Shown: piece after piece, positions 26,271 through 35,669 of the stretch
Numbering within the stretch: position 1 is the stretch's first letter
Layout: every line of letters begins with the position of its first letter
Assembly: GCF_000686805.1 (NCBI RefSeq)
Contig: NZ_JMLP01000005.1
Coordinates: 244,307 to 308,306 of the forward strand
DNA from: Bacillus sp. UNC41MFS5
Lineage (GTDB): Bacteria > Bacillota > Bacilli > Bacillales_B > DSM-18226
Length of the DNA stretch: 64,000 nucleotides
Direction of reading: 5' to 3'
Notes under the pieces: generated by a model
The model's database searches: none
Seen by the model: only the letters and a program-made list of their open reading frames with translations
Told to the model about the DNA's origin: nothing
Made by a program: the position numbers and the translations under genes

Positions 26271-27614
26271 ATGCATACATTAGTGATCGGTATAAACTAT
26301 AAAACTGCCCCTGTTGAAATTCGCGAGCGGTTGTCATTTAATGAAGCCGACCTTGCGGAGGCCATAAAAAAGCTAAACACAAAAAAAAGCATCCTAGAAA
26401 ATATCATCTTATCTACATGTAATCGTACGGAAATTTATGCGGTGGTAGATCAATTACATACAGGCCGCTATTATATTAAAGAATTTCTGTCTGAATGGTT
26501 CGGAATAGAACAAAAAGAATTTTCTCCGTTCTTATTTGTGTATGAAGATGATGGGGCGATTGATCATTTATTTAACGTGACTTGCGGACTTAATTCCATG
26601 GTTTTAGGAGAAACACAAATCCTTGGACAGGTTCGTACGAGTTTTATGTTGGCGCAGCAAGAAGCAACAACTGGTACTGTATTTAACCACTTGTTTAAAC
26701 AAGCCATTACCCTTGCCAAACGTGCTCATTCAGAAACTGATATTGGTGCCAATGCCGTTTCTGTCAGCTATGCAGCAGTCGAATTAGCCAAGAAAATTTT
26801 TGGTTCACTTGCTAATAAACATGTGTTAATTTTCGGAGCAGGAAAAATGGGAGAATTAGCTGCTCAAAACCTTCACGGTAATGGCGTGAAAAAAGTTACG
26901 GTAATTAACCGAACCTATGAAAAGGCGATTGATTTAGCGAATCGATTCAGCGGTAAAGCGAGAACATTGGCTGAATTAGAGAAAGCAATGGTGGAAGCTG
27001 ATATCCTAATCAGTTCGACTGGTGCGAAGGACTTTGTTATTTCAAAAGAAATGATGGTCGGCGTTGAGAAAAAACGCAAAGGGAAGCCGTTATTTATGGT
27101 GGACATTGCTGTACCACGCGACTTAGATCCAAGAATTGGTGAACTTGAAAATGTCTTTTTATACGATATCGACGATTTAGAAGGAATTGTTGAGGCCAAC
27201 TTGCAAGAGCGCAAGAAAGCAGCAGAAAGAATCATGCTCATGATTGAAAAAGAAATCGTGGATTTCAAGCAATGGCTTGGAACACTTGGAGTGGTGCCAG
27301 TCATCTCAGCACTAAGAGAAAAAGCCCATGTGATTCAATCGGAGACGATGGTAAGTTTGGAAAGGAAATTGCCAAATTTATCAGAACGTGACTTAAAAGT
27401 TTTAAATAAGCATACAAAAAGTATCATCAACCAGCTCTTAAAGGATCCTATCTTACAAGCAAAAGAATTGGCTGCGCGACCTGACGCAAATCAGGCAATG
27501 GAATTATTCATGAAAATTTTTAATATTGAAGAGCTTGTCCAAGAACAACATTCGAAAGCAGCCGAAACCAATCAAATACCGGTTACAACACCGCGGGCTT
27601 CCTTTCAGTCATAA
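26271..27614 (+). CDS. hemA: Glutamyl-tRNA reductase
   Basis: Reduces glutamyl-tRNA to glutamate-1-semialdehyde with NADPH, the committed step of C5-route tetrapyrrole synthesis. The 447-residue protein has the catalytic cysteine C50 in [12 protein letters not shown], the conserved [16 protein letters not shown] (about 100-115), a Rossmann NADP site [14 protein letters not shown] (about 185-198) and a C-terminal dimerisation helix region. The ATG 26271 is set by TTGGGGGTG; an in-frame ATG at 26253 falls in the ribosome site. First gene of hemAXCDBL; probable PerR control. Confidence 0.95.
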   Translation: MHTLVIGINYKTAPVEIRERLSFNEADLAEAIKKLNTKKSILENIILSTCNRTEIYAVVDQLHTGRYYIKEFLSEWFGIEQKEFSPFLFVYEDDGAIDHLFNVTCGLNSMVLGETQILGQVRTSFMLAQQEATTGTVFNHLFKQAITLAKRAHSETDIGANAVSVSYAAVELAKKIFGSLANKHVLIFGAGKMGELAAQNLHGNGVKKVTVINRTYEKAIDLANRFSGKARTLAELEKAMVEADILISSTGAKDFVISKEMMVGVEKKRKGKPLFMVDIAVPRDLDPRIGELENVFLYDIDDLEGIVEANLQERKKAAERIMLMIEKEIVDFKQWLGTLGVVPVISALREKAHVIQSETMVSLERKLPNLSERDLKVLNKHTKSIINQLLKDPILQAKELAARPDANQAMELFMKIFNIEELVQEQHSKAAETNQIPVTTPRASFQS

Positions 27615-27626
27615 GGGGTACATTCT

Positions 27627-28460
27627 ATGTTTAATGTCTTTATGACAAGGCTTCACGAATTAACCGTTGTTCTCTACGCCTTTAGTGTGTTGTTATATTT
27701 TTTCGATTTTCTACACCATAACCGGAAGGCAAACCGTATTGCTTTCTGGTTACTTGCGTTTGTATGGATTTTGCAAACCGTCTTTCTCGGAATCTATATG
27801 TATAAAACAGGCAGATTCCCGGTACTAACGATTTTTGAGGGACTCTATTTTTATGCTTGGATTTTAGTGACATTATCCATTGTAATCAATCATTTATTAC
27901 GCGTTGATTTTATCGTTTTTTTCACGAATATCCTTGGCTTTACGGTAATGGCCATTCATACATTTGCCCCGGTGCAATATAGTTCGCATATCATGGCGAA
28001 GCAGCTGGTTTCTGAACTACTGTTGATTCATATTACGATGGCTATTCTTTCATATGGTGCATTTTCCCTATCCTTTGTTTTTTCATCCTTATATTTGCTT
28101 CAATATGATTTATTAAAAAGGAAAAAATGGGGCACTAGGCTCATACGGATTGCTGACTTAGATAAACTCGAAAAATCATCCTACATATTGGCAGTGATCG
28201 GTGTGCCAATGCTGCTGCTGAGTTTGATTTTAGGACTGCAGTGGGCCTTTCTTAAGGTTCCGGGGATGCCTTGGTACGATATGAAAATCGTTGGATCATT
28301 TCTGTTATTAATAGCCTATAGTATCCTTTTATATTTGCATATTATGAAAAATCTATCTGGCCGGAAATTAGCCATTTGGAATACAGCGGCATTTTTAATT
28401 GTCTTAATTAACTTTTTCTTATTTGGTCGATTATCATCTTTTCATTTATGGTATGCGTAG
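27627..28460 (+). CDS. hemX: HemX membrane protein (cytochrome c assembly-like)
   Basis: A 277-residue integral membrane protein with about eight hydrophobic segments. It belongs to the CcsA/CcmC-like cytochrome-c-assembly superfamily, and the stretch LGLQWAFLKVPGMPWYDMKIVGSF resembles the heme-handling region. In B. subtilis HemX lowers the cellular amount of HemA and is not itself an enzyme of the pathway. It lies 12 bases after hemA, inside the hem operon. Confidence 0.9.
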   Translation: MFNVFMTRLHELTVVLYAFSVLLYFFDFLHHNRKANRIAFWLLAFVWILQTVFLGIYMYKTGRFPVLTIFEGLYFYAWILVTLSIVINHLLRVDFIVFFTNILGFTVMAIHTFAPVQYSSHIMAKQLVSELLLIHITMAILSYGAFSLSFVFSSLYLLQYDLLKRKKWGTRLIRIADLDKLEKSSYILAVIGVPMLLLSLILGLQWAFLKVPGMPWYDMKIVGSFLLLIAYSILLYLHIMKNLSGRKLAIWNTAAFLIVLINFFLFGRLSSFHLWYA

Positions 28461-28487
28461 TGCATAACCACCTCAGGAGGCACATTC

Positions 28488-29423
28488 ATGAGAAAAATCA
28501 TTGTAGGTTCTAGACGAAGCAAACTGGCTTTAACACAAACAAATTGGGTGATGGACCAGTTGAAAAAGTTGGACTCTCGTTTCGAATTTGAAGTGAAAGA
28601 AATCGTCACAAAAGGGGATCAAATTCTTAACGTTACCCTATCAAAAGTTGGCGGTAAAGGATTATTTGTAAAAGAAATCGAGCAGGCTATGCTTGATAAA
28701 GAGATTGATATGGCCGTTCATAGTATGAAAGACATGCCAGCTGTTTTACCAGAAGGTCTGACAATTGGCTGTATACCATTCCGTGAGGATCACCGTGATG
28801 CGCTCATCTCCAGAGGACATGTAAAGTTAAAAGATTTAAAACCCGGTGCGATTATCGGGACAAGCAGCCTGCGCCGCAGTGCTCAGTTATTAGTGGCGCG
28901 TCCTGATTTAGAGATTAAATGGATCCGTGGTAACGTAGATACAAGATTAGCAAAATTAGAAACGGAAGAATACGATGCGATTATTCTAGCAGCTGCAGGC
29001 CTTTCACGCCTTGGCTGGACTTCAGACGTAGTTACTGAATTTTTGGATGCTGACCTTTGTATTCCAGCTGTGGGTCAAGGCGCATTATCGATTGAATGCC
29101 GTGAAGACGATAAAGAACTTCTAGAACTTTTTGAAAAATTCACTTGTAAGAAAACAGAAAGAGCCGTTCGTGCCGAGCGTGCCTTCCTTCAAAAAATGGA
29201 GGGTGGGTGTCAGGTACCAATTGCCGGCTTCGCCTATGTTGCGGACAATGATGAAATCGTCCTAAATGTGTTAGTAGCTTCACCAGAAGGACATGAAATC
29301 ATTAAAGAAGAAGTGAGAGGACATAACCCAGAAGAGCTTGGTGTTCAGGCAGCTGACCTTTTAATTCAAAAGGGTGGTAAAGACCTGATTGAGAAGGTAA
29401 AACGGGAGCTCGAAGGTCAATGA
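28488..29423 (+). CDS. hemC: Hydroxymethylbilane synthase (porphobilinogen deaminase)
   Basis: Joins four porphobilinogens into hydroxymethylbilane. The 311-residue enzyme carries the cofactor-binding cysteine C241 in [12 protein letters not shown], the catalytic aspartate region [10 protein letters not shown] (about 80-89), and arginine-rich substrate-binding motifs [11 protein letters not shown] and [12 protein letters not shown]. The ATG follows CTCAGGAGGCAC, a strong ribosome site. It overlaps hemD by four bases. The string GGTGTCAGGTACC near 29205 is just the conserved GCQVP codons. Confidence 0.96.
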   Translation: MRKIIVGSRRSKLALTQTNWVMDQLKKLDSRFEFEVKEIVTKGDQILNVTLSKVGGKGLFVKEIEQAMLDKEIDMAVHSMKDMPAVLPEGLTIGCIPFREDHRDALISRGHVKLKDLKPGAIIGTSSLRRSAQLLVARPDLEIKWIRGNVDTRLAKLETEEYDAIILAAAGLSRLGWTSDVVTEFLDADLCIPAVGQGALSIECREDDKELLELFEKFTCKKTERAVRAERAFLQKMEGGCQVPIAGFAYVADNDEIVLNVLVASPEGHEIIKEEVRGHNPEELGVQAADLLIQKGGKDLIEKVKRELEGQ

Positions 29424-30202
29424 CCCAAACGTTACCTTTGCTTGATAAGACTGTTCTTGTTCCAAGAGGAGAAAATCAAGCAAAATCCTTTTCACAGCTT
29501 GTTGAAAGGTACGGAGGGATTCCAATCGAAATCCCTCTTATTGCCTTTCGTCCGATTGAAAAAAATCAACGTCTTCACGATGCTTTGATGGCACTCGATA
29601 CATATGACTGGATTATTTTTACTAGCAATGTCACAGTTGAAACCTTCTTTTCTTTTTTTCAAAACAAAGAGGCGGGTCGATCGTTTCCGAGAATCGCTGT
29701 GATTGGAAAAAAGACAGCAGAGGTTTTGGAGGCAATGGGATTCTCACCTGAGTTTGTTCCGTCCGCCTATGTGGCAGAAACGTTTGTGGAAGAATTTAAC
29801 CCATTATTGGATAGGGATGCACGGGTGCTGCTTCCGAAAGGAAATCTTGCACGGGAGTATATCGCCAGGTCCTTAACAGAACGGGGTGCACAGGTGGATG
29901 AGGTTGTCATTTACGAGACATACCTGCCCGATGAAAGTCGCGATAAGCTGGCTCAGATGCTAGCGGATCACAAACTCGATATCCTTACCTTTACAAGCCC
30001 TTCAACGGTCGACCATCTGATGACTGTCGTTAAAGAGTGCGGATTGGATAAGCAACTAGGAAACTGCCTTATTGGCTGTATTGGTCCAGTTACCGAGAAA
30101 AAATTACATGACTATGGATTAACGGTCCATGCGTCACCAAAAGAGTATACCGTAAAAGAAATGATTAATAGCATGATTGCTTATTTAGAGACGGAGGAAT
30201 AA
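29420..30202 (+). CDS. hemD: Uroporphyrinogen-III synthase
   Basis: Closes and inverts ring D of hydroxymethylbilane to give uroporphyrinogen III. Sequence conservation in this family is low; the 260-residue length, the two alternating alpha/beta halves, [16 protein letters not shown] (about 53-68), [16 protein letters not shown] (about 140-155) and [12 protein letters not shown] (about 192-203) fit HemD. Its ATG overlaps the hemC stop (ATGA), and hemB follows after three bases, so operon position strongly supports the call. Confidence 0.93.
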   Translation: MTQTLPLLDKTVLVPRGENQAKSFSQLVERYGGIPIEIPLIAFRPIEKNQRLHDALMALDTYDWIIFTSNVTVETFFSFFQNKEAGRSFPRIAVIGKKTAEVLEAMGFSPEFVPSAYVAETFVEEFNPLLDRDARVLLPKGNLAREYIARSLTERGAQVDEVVIYETYLPDESRDKLAQMLADHKLDILTFTSPSTVDHLMTVVKECGLDKQLGNCLIGCIGPVTEKKLHDYGLTVHASPKEYTVKEMINSMIAYLETEE

Positions 30203-30205
30203 TAA

Positions 30206-31186
30206 ATGGAACTTCAATTTAAACGTCATCGCCGCTTACGCTCAAGTGCAAGCATGCGTTCACTTGTTCGTGAAAATCATCTGAAAGCAGAGGACTTCAT
30301 TTATCCACTTTTTATTTATGAAGGCGAAAATATCCGCAATGAAGTTTCATCCATGCCGGGTGTTTACCAAGTATCGATGGACCATCTAGAAGCAGAAATG
30401 GAAGATATCGTCGCACACGGAATTAAGTCGGTTTTACTATTCGGCATTCCAAAAACGAAAGACGCGTGCGGAGAGCAAGCCTATCACGACCATGGAATCG
30501 TGCAGGTAGCCACTCGCTTTATCAAAGAAAAATTCCCTGAAATTATTGTCGTAGCTGATACATGTCTTTGCGAATATACAAGCCACGGGCATTGTGGAGT
30601 GGTTGAAGGGGAGAAGATTCTTAACGATCAATCACTTGAATTGCTTGTAAAAACGGCTATAGCTCAGGCAGAAGCAGGGGCAGACATTATTGCTCCATCC
30701 AACATGATGGATGGTTTTGTCGCCGCTATTCGTGCGGGATTGGATGAAGCGGGCTTTACGGAGATTCCGATTATGTCATATGCCGTGAAATATGCATCAG
30801 CGTTCTACGGTCCTTTCCGTGAAGCGGCAGAGGGTGCACCGCAATTTGGTGATCGTAAGACCTATCAAATGGATCCTGCTAACCGGATGGAGGCATTTAG
30901 AGAAGCAGAATCTGATGTCGCTGAAGGGGCAGACTTCCTTATCGTGAAACCAGGTATGCCATACCTTGACATCGTTCGTGATATGAAAAATACCTTTAAT
31001 TTACCGATTGTTATTTATAATGTAAGCGGTGAATATGCCATGGTTAAAGCAGCAGCACAAAACGGCTGGATTGATGAAAAAAACACCGTGCTTGAAATGT
31101 TAATGGGTATGAAACGCGCGGGTGCAGACCTAATCATCACGTATGCTGCAAAAGATGCGGTTCGCTGGTTACGAGAAGACCAATAA
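30206..31186 (+). CDS. hemB: Delta-aminolevulinic acid dehydratase (porphobilinogen synthase)
   Basis: Condenses two aminolevulinates into porphobilinogen. The 326-residue enzyme has the zinc-binding cysteine set [14 protein letters not shown] (about 118-131), and two Schiff-base lysines in [11 protein letters not shown] (about 194-204) and [12 protein letters not shown] (about 248-259). It has the (beta/alpha)8 TIM-barrel length of the family. The ATG sits behind GACGGAGGAATAA, three bases after hemD. Confidence 0.96.
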   Translation: MELQFKRHRRLRSSASMRSLVRENHLKAEDFIYPLFIYEGENIRNEVSSMPGVYQVSMDHLEAEMEDIVAHGIKSVLLFGIPKTKDACGEQAYHDHGIVQVATRFIKEKFPEIIVVADTCLCEYTSHGHCGVVEGEKILNDQSLELLVKTAIAQAEAGADIIAPSNMMDGFVAAIRAGLDEAGFTEIPIMSYAVKYASAFYGPFREAAEGAPQFGDRKTYQMDPANRMEAFREAESDVAEGADFLIVKPGMPYLDIVRDMKNTFNLPIVIYNVSGEYAMVKAAAQNGWIDEKNTVLEMLMGMKRAGADLIITYAAKDAVRWLREDQ

Positions 31187-31205
31187 TTTGAAAAGAGGGA
31201 ACGGC

Positions 31206-32492
31206 ATGCGTTCGTATACAAAGTCGATAGAAGCATTTAAAGAAGCCCAAGCTATTATGCCTGGCGGAGTAAATAGTCCGGTACGTGCGTTTAAATCAGT
31301 AAATATGGACCCGATTTTTATGGAACGAGGCAAGGGGTCAAAAATTTATGATATTGATGGCAATGAATATATTGACTACGTACTTTCATGGGGACCGCTC
31401 ATCCTTGGTCATACGAATGACCGTGTAGTAGAAGGTTTGAAAAAGGTTGCTGAACTTGGAACAAGTTTCGGTGCACCGACATTAATGGAAAACAAACTAG
31501 CTAATCTTGTGATTGAACGTGTCCCATCCATCGAAGTCATTCGGATGGTTTCATCAGGAACAGAAGCGACAATGAGTGCGCTTCGCTTAGCTAGAGGATA
31601 TACAGGCCGTAATAAGATTTTGAAATTTGAAGGCTGTTACCACGGTCACGGGGATTCCCTGTTGATTAAGGCTGGTTCTGGGGTGGCTACACTAGGCTTA
31701 CCTGACAGCCCGGGTGTACCTGAAGGGGTAGCCTCAAATACCATCACAGTCGCTTACAATGACCTTGAGGGCGTAAGATATGCGTTTGAACAATACGGTG
31801 ATGATATTGCCTGTATCATTGTTGAGCCTGTTGCTGGGAACATGGGGCTGGTTCCACCGCTTCCTGGATTCTTAGAAGGTCTCCGTGAGATTACGTCAGC
31901 GAACGGCGCATTGCTTATTTTTGATGAAGTGATGACAGGCTTCCGTGTAGGTTATAACTGTGCTCAGGGTTATTTCAATATCACTCCTGATATCACTTGT
32001 CTTGGTAAAGTAATCGGCGGCGGACTACCGGTTGGAGCGTACGGCGGTAAAGCAGAAATCATGAAGCAGATTGCCCCAAGCGGTCCAATCTATCAAGCGG
32101 GTACTCTTTCTGGTAACCCACTTGCGATGACAGCTGGTTATGAAACATTAAGCCAATTAACTCCTGAGCATTATGCGGAATTTATCCGTAAGGGTGATCT
32201 ACTGGAAAAAGGCTTCAAGGCAGCTGCTGAAAAATATGATGTTCCCATCACATTTAACCGTGCAGGTTCAATGATCGGTTTCTTCTTTACGAATGAAGCT
32301 GTCATTAATTATGATGTGGCGAAATCATCCAATTTAGAATTCTTCGCCGCCTATTATCGTGAAATGGCACTTCAAGGGATTTTCTTACCTCCATCACAAT
32401 TTGAAGGCTTGTTCTTATCAACAGAGCACTCCGATGAGGATATCGAAAAGACCATCCGTGCAGCGGAAATTGCATTTTCTAAGCTTAAATAA
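31206..32492 (+). CDS. hemL: Glutamate-1-semialdehyde 2,1-aminomutase
   Basis: Turns glutamate-1-semialdehyde into aminolevulinate, using pyridoxal phosphate. The 428-residue class-III aminotransferase-fold protein has the PLP lysine in [17 protein letters not shown] (about 265), [17 protein letters not shown] (about 115-131) and FDEVMTGFR (about 239-247). Start ATG 31206 lies behind AAAGAGGGA; longer upstream frames overlap hemB. In pathway order HemL acts second but is encoded last, as in B. subtilis. A strong terminator follows. Confidence 0.96.
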   Translation: MRSYTKSIEAFKEAQAIMPGGVNSPVRAFKSVNMDPIFMERGKGSKIYDIDGNEYIDYVLSWGPLILGHTNDRVVEGLKKVAELGTSFGAPTLMENKLANLVIERVPSIEVIRMVSSGTEATMSALRLARGYTGRNKILKFEGCYHGHGDSLLIKAGSGVATLGLPDSPGVPEGVASNTITVAYNDLEGVRYAFEQYGDDIACIIVEPVAGNMGLVPPLPGFLEGLREITSANGALLIFDEVMTGFRVGYNCAQGYFNITPDITCLGKVIGGGLPVGAYGGKAEIMKQIAPSGPIYQAGTLSGNPLAMTAGYETLSQLTPEHYAEFIRKGDLLEKGFKAAAEKYDVPITFNRAGSMIGFFFTNEAVINYDVAKSSNLEFFAAYYREMALQGIFLPPSQFEGLFLSTEHSDEDIEKTIRAAEIAFSKLK

Positions 32493-32504
32493 CATTGTTT
32501 TCGG

Positions 32505-32531
32505 CACCCACCTTTATTGGTGGGTGTTTTT
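32505..32531 (+). terminator. Terminator of the hem operon
   Basis: CACCCACC, a short loop and GGTGGGTG, followed by TTTTTG. Confidence 0.85.
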
Positions 32532-32622
32532 GTATGTTTTTTTATCATAAAAAAAGCCCTTAGGTCATAGAGTGTAAGTGACATAGTGATTTTGCGTGAA
32601 GGAAACGAAAGGAGGAGTCGCT

Positions 32623-33876
32623 TTGTCCCAAGAGAACCAATCGTGCCTACGCTTTTCCTTGGAGGAGTCCTTGTGGTTTAGAAAAGGACAGGAAGTCGAA
32701 GAGCTTATTTCCATCTCTTTAGACCCGGACATTACCATTCAGGAAAACGACCAGTACGTAACCATAAGAGGTTCGCTCGAACTCACAGGCGAATATAAAA
32801 GTTACGAAACTAACAGTGAAAACGAAGAAGAAGGTGTAACATCACAAAAGTTTGTGGAAAGGGTCGATAACCGCGAGGAAGGAACCTGTGAATTTTGCCA
32901 CCGATTCCCTGTCGATATCACCATCCCAAATAATCGGATTCAGAGTATTTACGATATTGATGTTCTCGTTGAATCGTTTGACTATTCGATTCCTGAACGC
33001 AGCTGCCTGAAGCTGGCAGCAGAACTAACGATTAGCGGCTTATATGCGACCGAACAACAACAACAACCGCAGGAAGAGGCCACTGAAATTGAGGTTGTCC
33101 ATCGTGCTGAACCTGAATATGAAGATGTGGAAGAAGTAGAAGTTGAATTGGAAACAGTTCAGAGCAGCTACCAAGATAACTTCTTGTTTGAAGCAGAGGC
33201 TAGAAAACAGCAAGATGAAGAAGAGAGTGTAGACGTTTTACCTAAATTTCCGACCTTCAATTACCAGCCGCAGGAAGAATTTGAAGAAGAGGAAAACGAA
33301 CCTACATGGGAGTTGGCGGAAGCAAGAAATGAAGAGAACCAACCATCATGGGAGTTACAAGAGGCTAGAAATCAAGAAGACCCGCCTGCAGTAGATTTAC
33401 AAGAAGTAAGAAATGAAGGGTACCATTCATCCTGGGATATAGAAGAGGTAAAAAGTGAAGAGAGCCAGCCAGCTTGGTATTTCCAGGAAGCAAGAAGTGA
33501 GGCCACCCAGCCAGTGCAAGAGCAGGGAGGCAGTTTGGAAGCAGAGCCACACCCAACAGCTCAGGTTGAAGAGGAAGTAAGTCAGGTAGAGAGCTCTTCC
33601 GCTCCAGAGGAAGAACCACCAAAGAATATCAAAAAGAAAAAAGCAGCCAAAAAGAAAAGTATGACGTTAACCGAGTTCTTTGCTCGGAAGGATGAAGATG
33701 CGGAGCAAGCAAGAGTTAAGATTTGCATCGTCCAAAAGGGAGATACCGTCAGCAGCGTAGCAGATCGATATGATGTATCAGTACAAAACCTCCTTCGCGT
33801 TAACAATCTTGAAATCAATCAAGATGTATACGAGGGTCAAGTATTATATATTCCTAGCAGCTTTGCAAAAAAATAA
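32623..33876 (+). CDS. spoVID: Spore coat assembly protein SpoVID
   Basis: SpoVID tethers and drives encasement of the forespore by coat layers in the mother cell. The 417-residue protein has the conserved N-terminal domain (LRFSLEESLWFRKGQEVEELISISLDPDI, about 8-140), a long acidic low-complexity middle, a Lys-rich patch (KNIKKKKAAKKKS) and a C-terminal LysM domain (IVQKGDTVSSVADRYDVSVQNLLRVNNL, about 365-410). Start TTG 32623 follows AAAGGAGGAG; the GTG at 32596 lies before that site. The middle contains about five degenerate 14-15-residue repeats (33301-33510) of the form W-x-L-QEAR-N-E. ysxE follows. Confidence 0.93.
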   Translation: MSQENQSCLRFSLEESLWFRKGQEVEELISISLDPDITIQENDQYVTIRGSLELTGEYKSYETNSENEEEGVTSQKFVERVDNREEGTCEFCHRFPVDITIPNNRIQSIYDIDVLVESFDYSIPERSCLKLAAELTISGLYATEQQQQPQEEATEIEVVHRAEPEYEDVEEVEVELETVQSSYQDNFLFEAEARKQQDEEESVDVLPKFPTFNYQPQEEFEEEENEPTWELAEARNEENQPSWELQEARNQEDPPAVDLQEVRNEGYHSSWDIEEVKSEESQPAWYFQEARSEATQPVQEQGGSLEAEPHPTAQVEEEVSQVESSSAPEEEPPKNIKKKKAAKKKSMTLTEFFARKDEDAEQARVKICIVQKGDTVSSVADRYDVSVQNLLRVNNLEINQDVYEGQVLYIPSSFAKK

Positions 33877-33886
33877 CTAAAAGAGA

Positions 33887-33912
33887 TGAGCGGGTTCTTT
33901 TGACCTGCTCAC
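33887..33912 (+). terminator. Weak hairpin between spoVID and ysxE
   Basis: TGAGCGGGT and ACCTGCTCA pair imperfectly around TCTTTTG, with a CTTCTTTT run after. It could attenuate transcription into ysxE. Confidence 0.4.
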
Positions 33913-33986
33913 CTTCTTTTCATGATTGTACTATCGTCCACCAAGCGGCGATTCCGCTTTTCCTATGGAAAGAGAGTTGAGTTCTC

Positions 33987-35021
33987 ATGAATAACTCCAA
34001 TCATCTAGCCACACTTGCACCAATCTTAAAACATTATCTGGTTGAACCTCAGTTTGTAGAGGATTTTGGCAGCGTCCTTAAGGTTTATTCCAATAAAGGA
34101 ACCTTTGCATTAAAAAAAATTGACCCAACGACCGGGACAGATTTCATTCGCCATGTCCATCTTCTCTACCAAAAAGGATTTAACCGCATCGTTCCGATTT
34201 ATCCTACCATGGACGGCAGGTATGCAATTTTACATGAAAATAACCTCTATTACTTAATGCCATGGATGTCAAATGAACAAAAGGAAGACCGTGAGCACAG
34301 CAATCAACAGCTCTTTCGTGAACTAGCTCGACTTCATACTCTATCCGCCAAGGAAATTACCATGGATAAAGAAGAAAGAACCGAGCACTATGAAAAGACT
34401 CTTCAACAGCATGAAAAACATCAGGAATTCCTCGATGGCTTCATCGACGAGTGTGAAAAAAAGACCTACATGTCACCGTTCGAATTGTTATATTGCCTCT
34501 ATTACAATGAAATCAGCCAAGCGCTAAAATTCTCGAAAACCAAATTTGAAGATTGGTATGAAAAAACGAAAGACAATGAAAAGGCACGAATGGTGATTAC
34601 GCACGGAAAATTGTCTCCCGAGCATTTTTTATATGATGATAAAGGGTATGGTTATTTTATAAACTTTGAGAATGCTCGCTATGGCTCACCAATCCATGAT
34701 CTCCTGCCATATTTATCAAGAGCCTTAAATACGAATCCAAAGCGAAGCGATACAGCCATCGATTGGGTCTATCATTACTTTAAATACTTTCCGTTTAGAG
34801 CCGACGAAAAATTATTATTCTACAGCTATTTGGCGCTCCCGATTCCGATCATTCAAGTGGCAGAAAGCTACTATCGGAAGAAGGGTCCCAAAAATGAATT
34901 AAAATATGTACGCCAGCTGCAGCACCGCTACTGGCATTTGAAAAACTCCGAGTATGTTGTCATGAGAATGACCGAGATTGATGCGCAAGCAGCAGCAAAA
35001 GAAGGAGCCCAGCAGCAGTAA
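33987..35021 (+). CDS. ysxE: Spore coat protein YsxE (CotS/kinase-fold family)
   Basis: A 344-residue protein of the CotS/CotI/YutH group, which has the aminoglycoside-phosphotransferase fold and is found in spore coats. Visible features: LKVYSNKGTFALKKI (about 29-43, with the would-be ATP lysine), LYYLMPWM (about 86-93) and VITHGKLSPEHFLYDDKGYGYFINFENARYGSP (about 205-237). In the catalytic loop HGKLSPEH replaces the HGDxxxxN of active kinases, and the DFD-like site reads INFENA, so catalytic activity is doubtful. It follows spoVID as in B. subtilis. Confidence 0.88.
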   Translation: MNNSNHLATLAPILKHYLVEPQFVEDFGSVLKVYSNKGTFALKKIDPTTGTDFIRHVHLLYQKGFNRIVPIYPTMDGRYAILHENNLYYLMPWMSNEQKEDREHSNQQLFRELARLHTLSAKEITMDKEERTEHYEKTLQQHEKHQEFLDGFIDECEKKTYMSPFELLYCLYYNEISQALKFSKTKFEDWYEKTKDNEKARMVITHGKLSPEHFLYDDKGYGYFINFENARYGSPIHDLLPYLSRALNTNPKRSDTAIDWVYHYFKYFPFRADEKLLFYSYLALPIPIIQVAESYYRKKGPKNELKYVRQLQHRYWHLKNSEYVVMRMTEIDAQAAAKEGAQQQ

Positions 35022-35039
35022 ACGTGCTACAAGGGCTCC

Positions 35040-35231
35040 TTAAAAGATTTCAAAATAGATCGACACAGCAATAGCGACAAATAAGGTTAATAACACGATA
35101 TCAAAGAATGTAGGAATAATCAGTGTTCGAATGAATTGGAAAGCCACAAAGGGAATAATTAATTGCGCTGCAACCCTCCGACAAGTCCGAAACCAGGGTT
35201 GGTATTTAAATTTATTAAAATTTCTCTTCAC
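35040..35231 (-). CDS. yszA: Small membrane protein, YszA-like
   Basis: A 63-residue protein with a basic N-terminus (MKRNFNKFKYQPWFRTCRRV after the GTG is read as Met) and two hydrophobic stretches (about 21-34 and 38-60). The GTG at 35231 is preferred because AAGGGGGG lies six bases upstream; an ATG at 35291 has no ribosome site. B. subtilis has a small gene, yszA, near ysxE and valS that I recall as similar, so symbol and identity are tentative. Function unknown. Confidence 0.6.
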   Translation of the reverse strand: MKRNFNKFKYQPWFRTCRRVAAQLIIPFVAFQFIRTLIIPTFFDIVLLTLFVAIAVSIYFEIF

Positions 35232-35336
35232 CAAAAACCCCCCTTTTTTATTTTCTTTATGTATATTCCACAAGTGCGGAGAATTCTCCAAAAATGAAGC
35301 ATATAGTATAAAAAATAAAAAAAGTGGTTATCATTA

Positions 35337-35366
35337 TTGACGTCAAACCCTTTTTTTCGGTAGTAT
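35337..35366 (+). promoter_or_regulatory. Candidate valS promoter
   Basis: TTGACG (35337-35342) has TAGTAT 18 bases downstream; a better -10, TATAAC, lies 21 bases away. Either would start transcription just before the T-box leader. Confidence 0.45.
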
Positions 35367-35387
35367 AACAATATAATTTAATTAATA

Positions 35388-35640
35388 AGCAACGACAGGG
35401 AAGAGTACGATGTAAACCTGCTTTATAGAGAGGGAAATCATGAGCTGGAAGATTTCCTAAGCAGACGGTCGGAAGGTCGCCCACGAGCTTCTTCTGCGAA
35501 CGGATTGTTAGAATCCTATTAGTTGAAGACGGACTAAATCCGTTATCTACATAAGTGCCAATCAGTTTTTTTGATTGGAAAAAAGGTGGTACCGCGAAGC
35601 AAACTCCATTCGTCCTTTTATGACGATTGGAGTTTTTTAT
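35388..35640 (+). ncRNA. T-box leader (tRNA-Val responsive) of valS
   Basis: The leader holds the T-box sequence AGGTGGTACCGCG (35584-35596), a long stem I with GAGTACGATG on its 5' side, and a terminator at 35601-35640. Valine triplets GTC occur on the 3' side of stem I at 35468-35470 and 35476-35478; the second is the likelier specifier. Uncharged tRNA-Val is expected to bind the specifier and the T-box and prevent termination, raising valS when valine is scarce. Confidence 0.93.
35601..35640 (+). terminator. T-box-controlled terminator before valS
   Basis: AAACTCCATTCGTC and GACGATTGGAGTTT form a stem with one mismatch, followed by TTTTAT. It competes with the T-box antiterminator. Confidence 0.88.
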
Positions 35641-35669
35641 GTTGAAAAGGAATCAAAGGAGGAACAAAA

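Noticed and set aside
29204..29216. GGTGTCAGGTACC in hemC resembling the GGTGTCAGGCACC element
   Set aside because: It differs by one base and encodes the conserved cofactor motif GCQVP, so ordinary coding constraint explains it.
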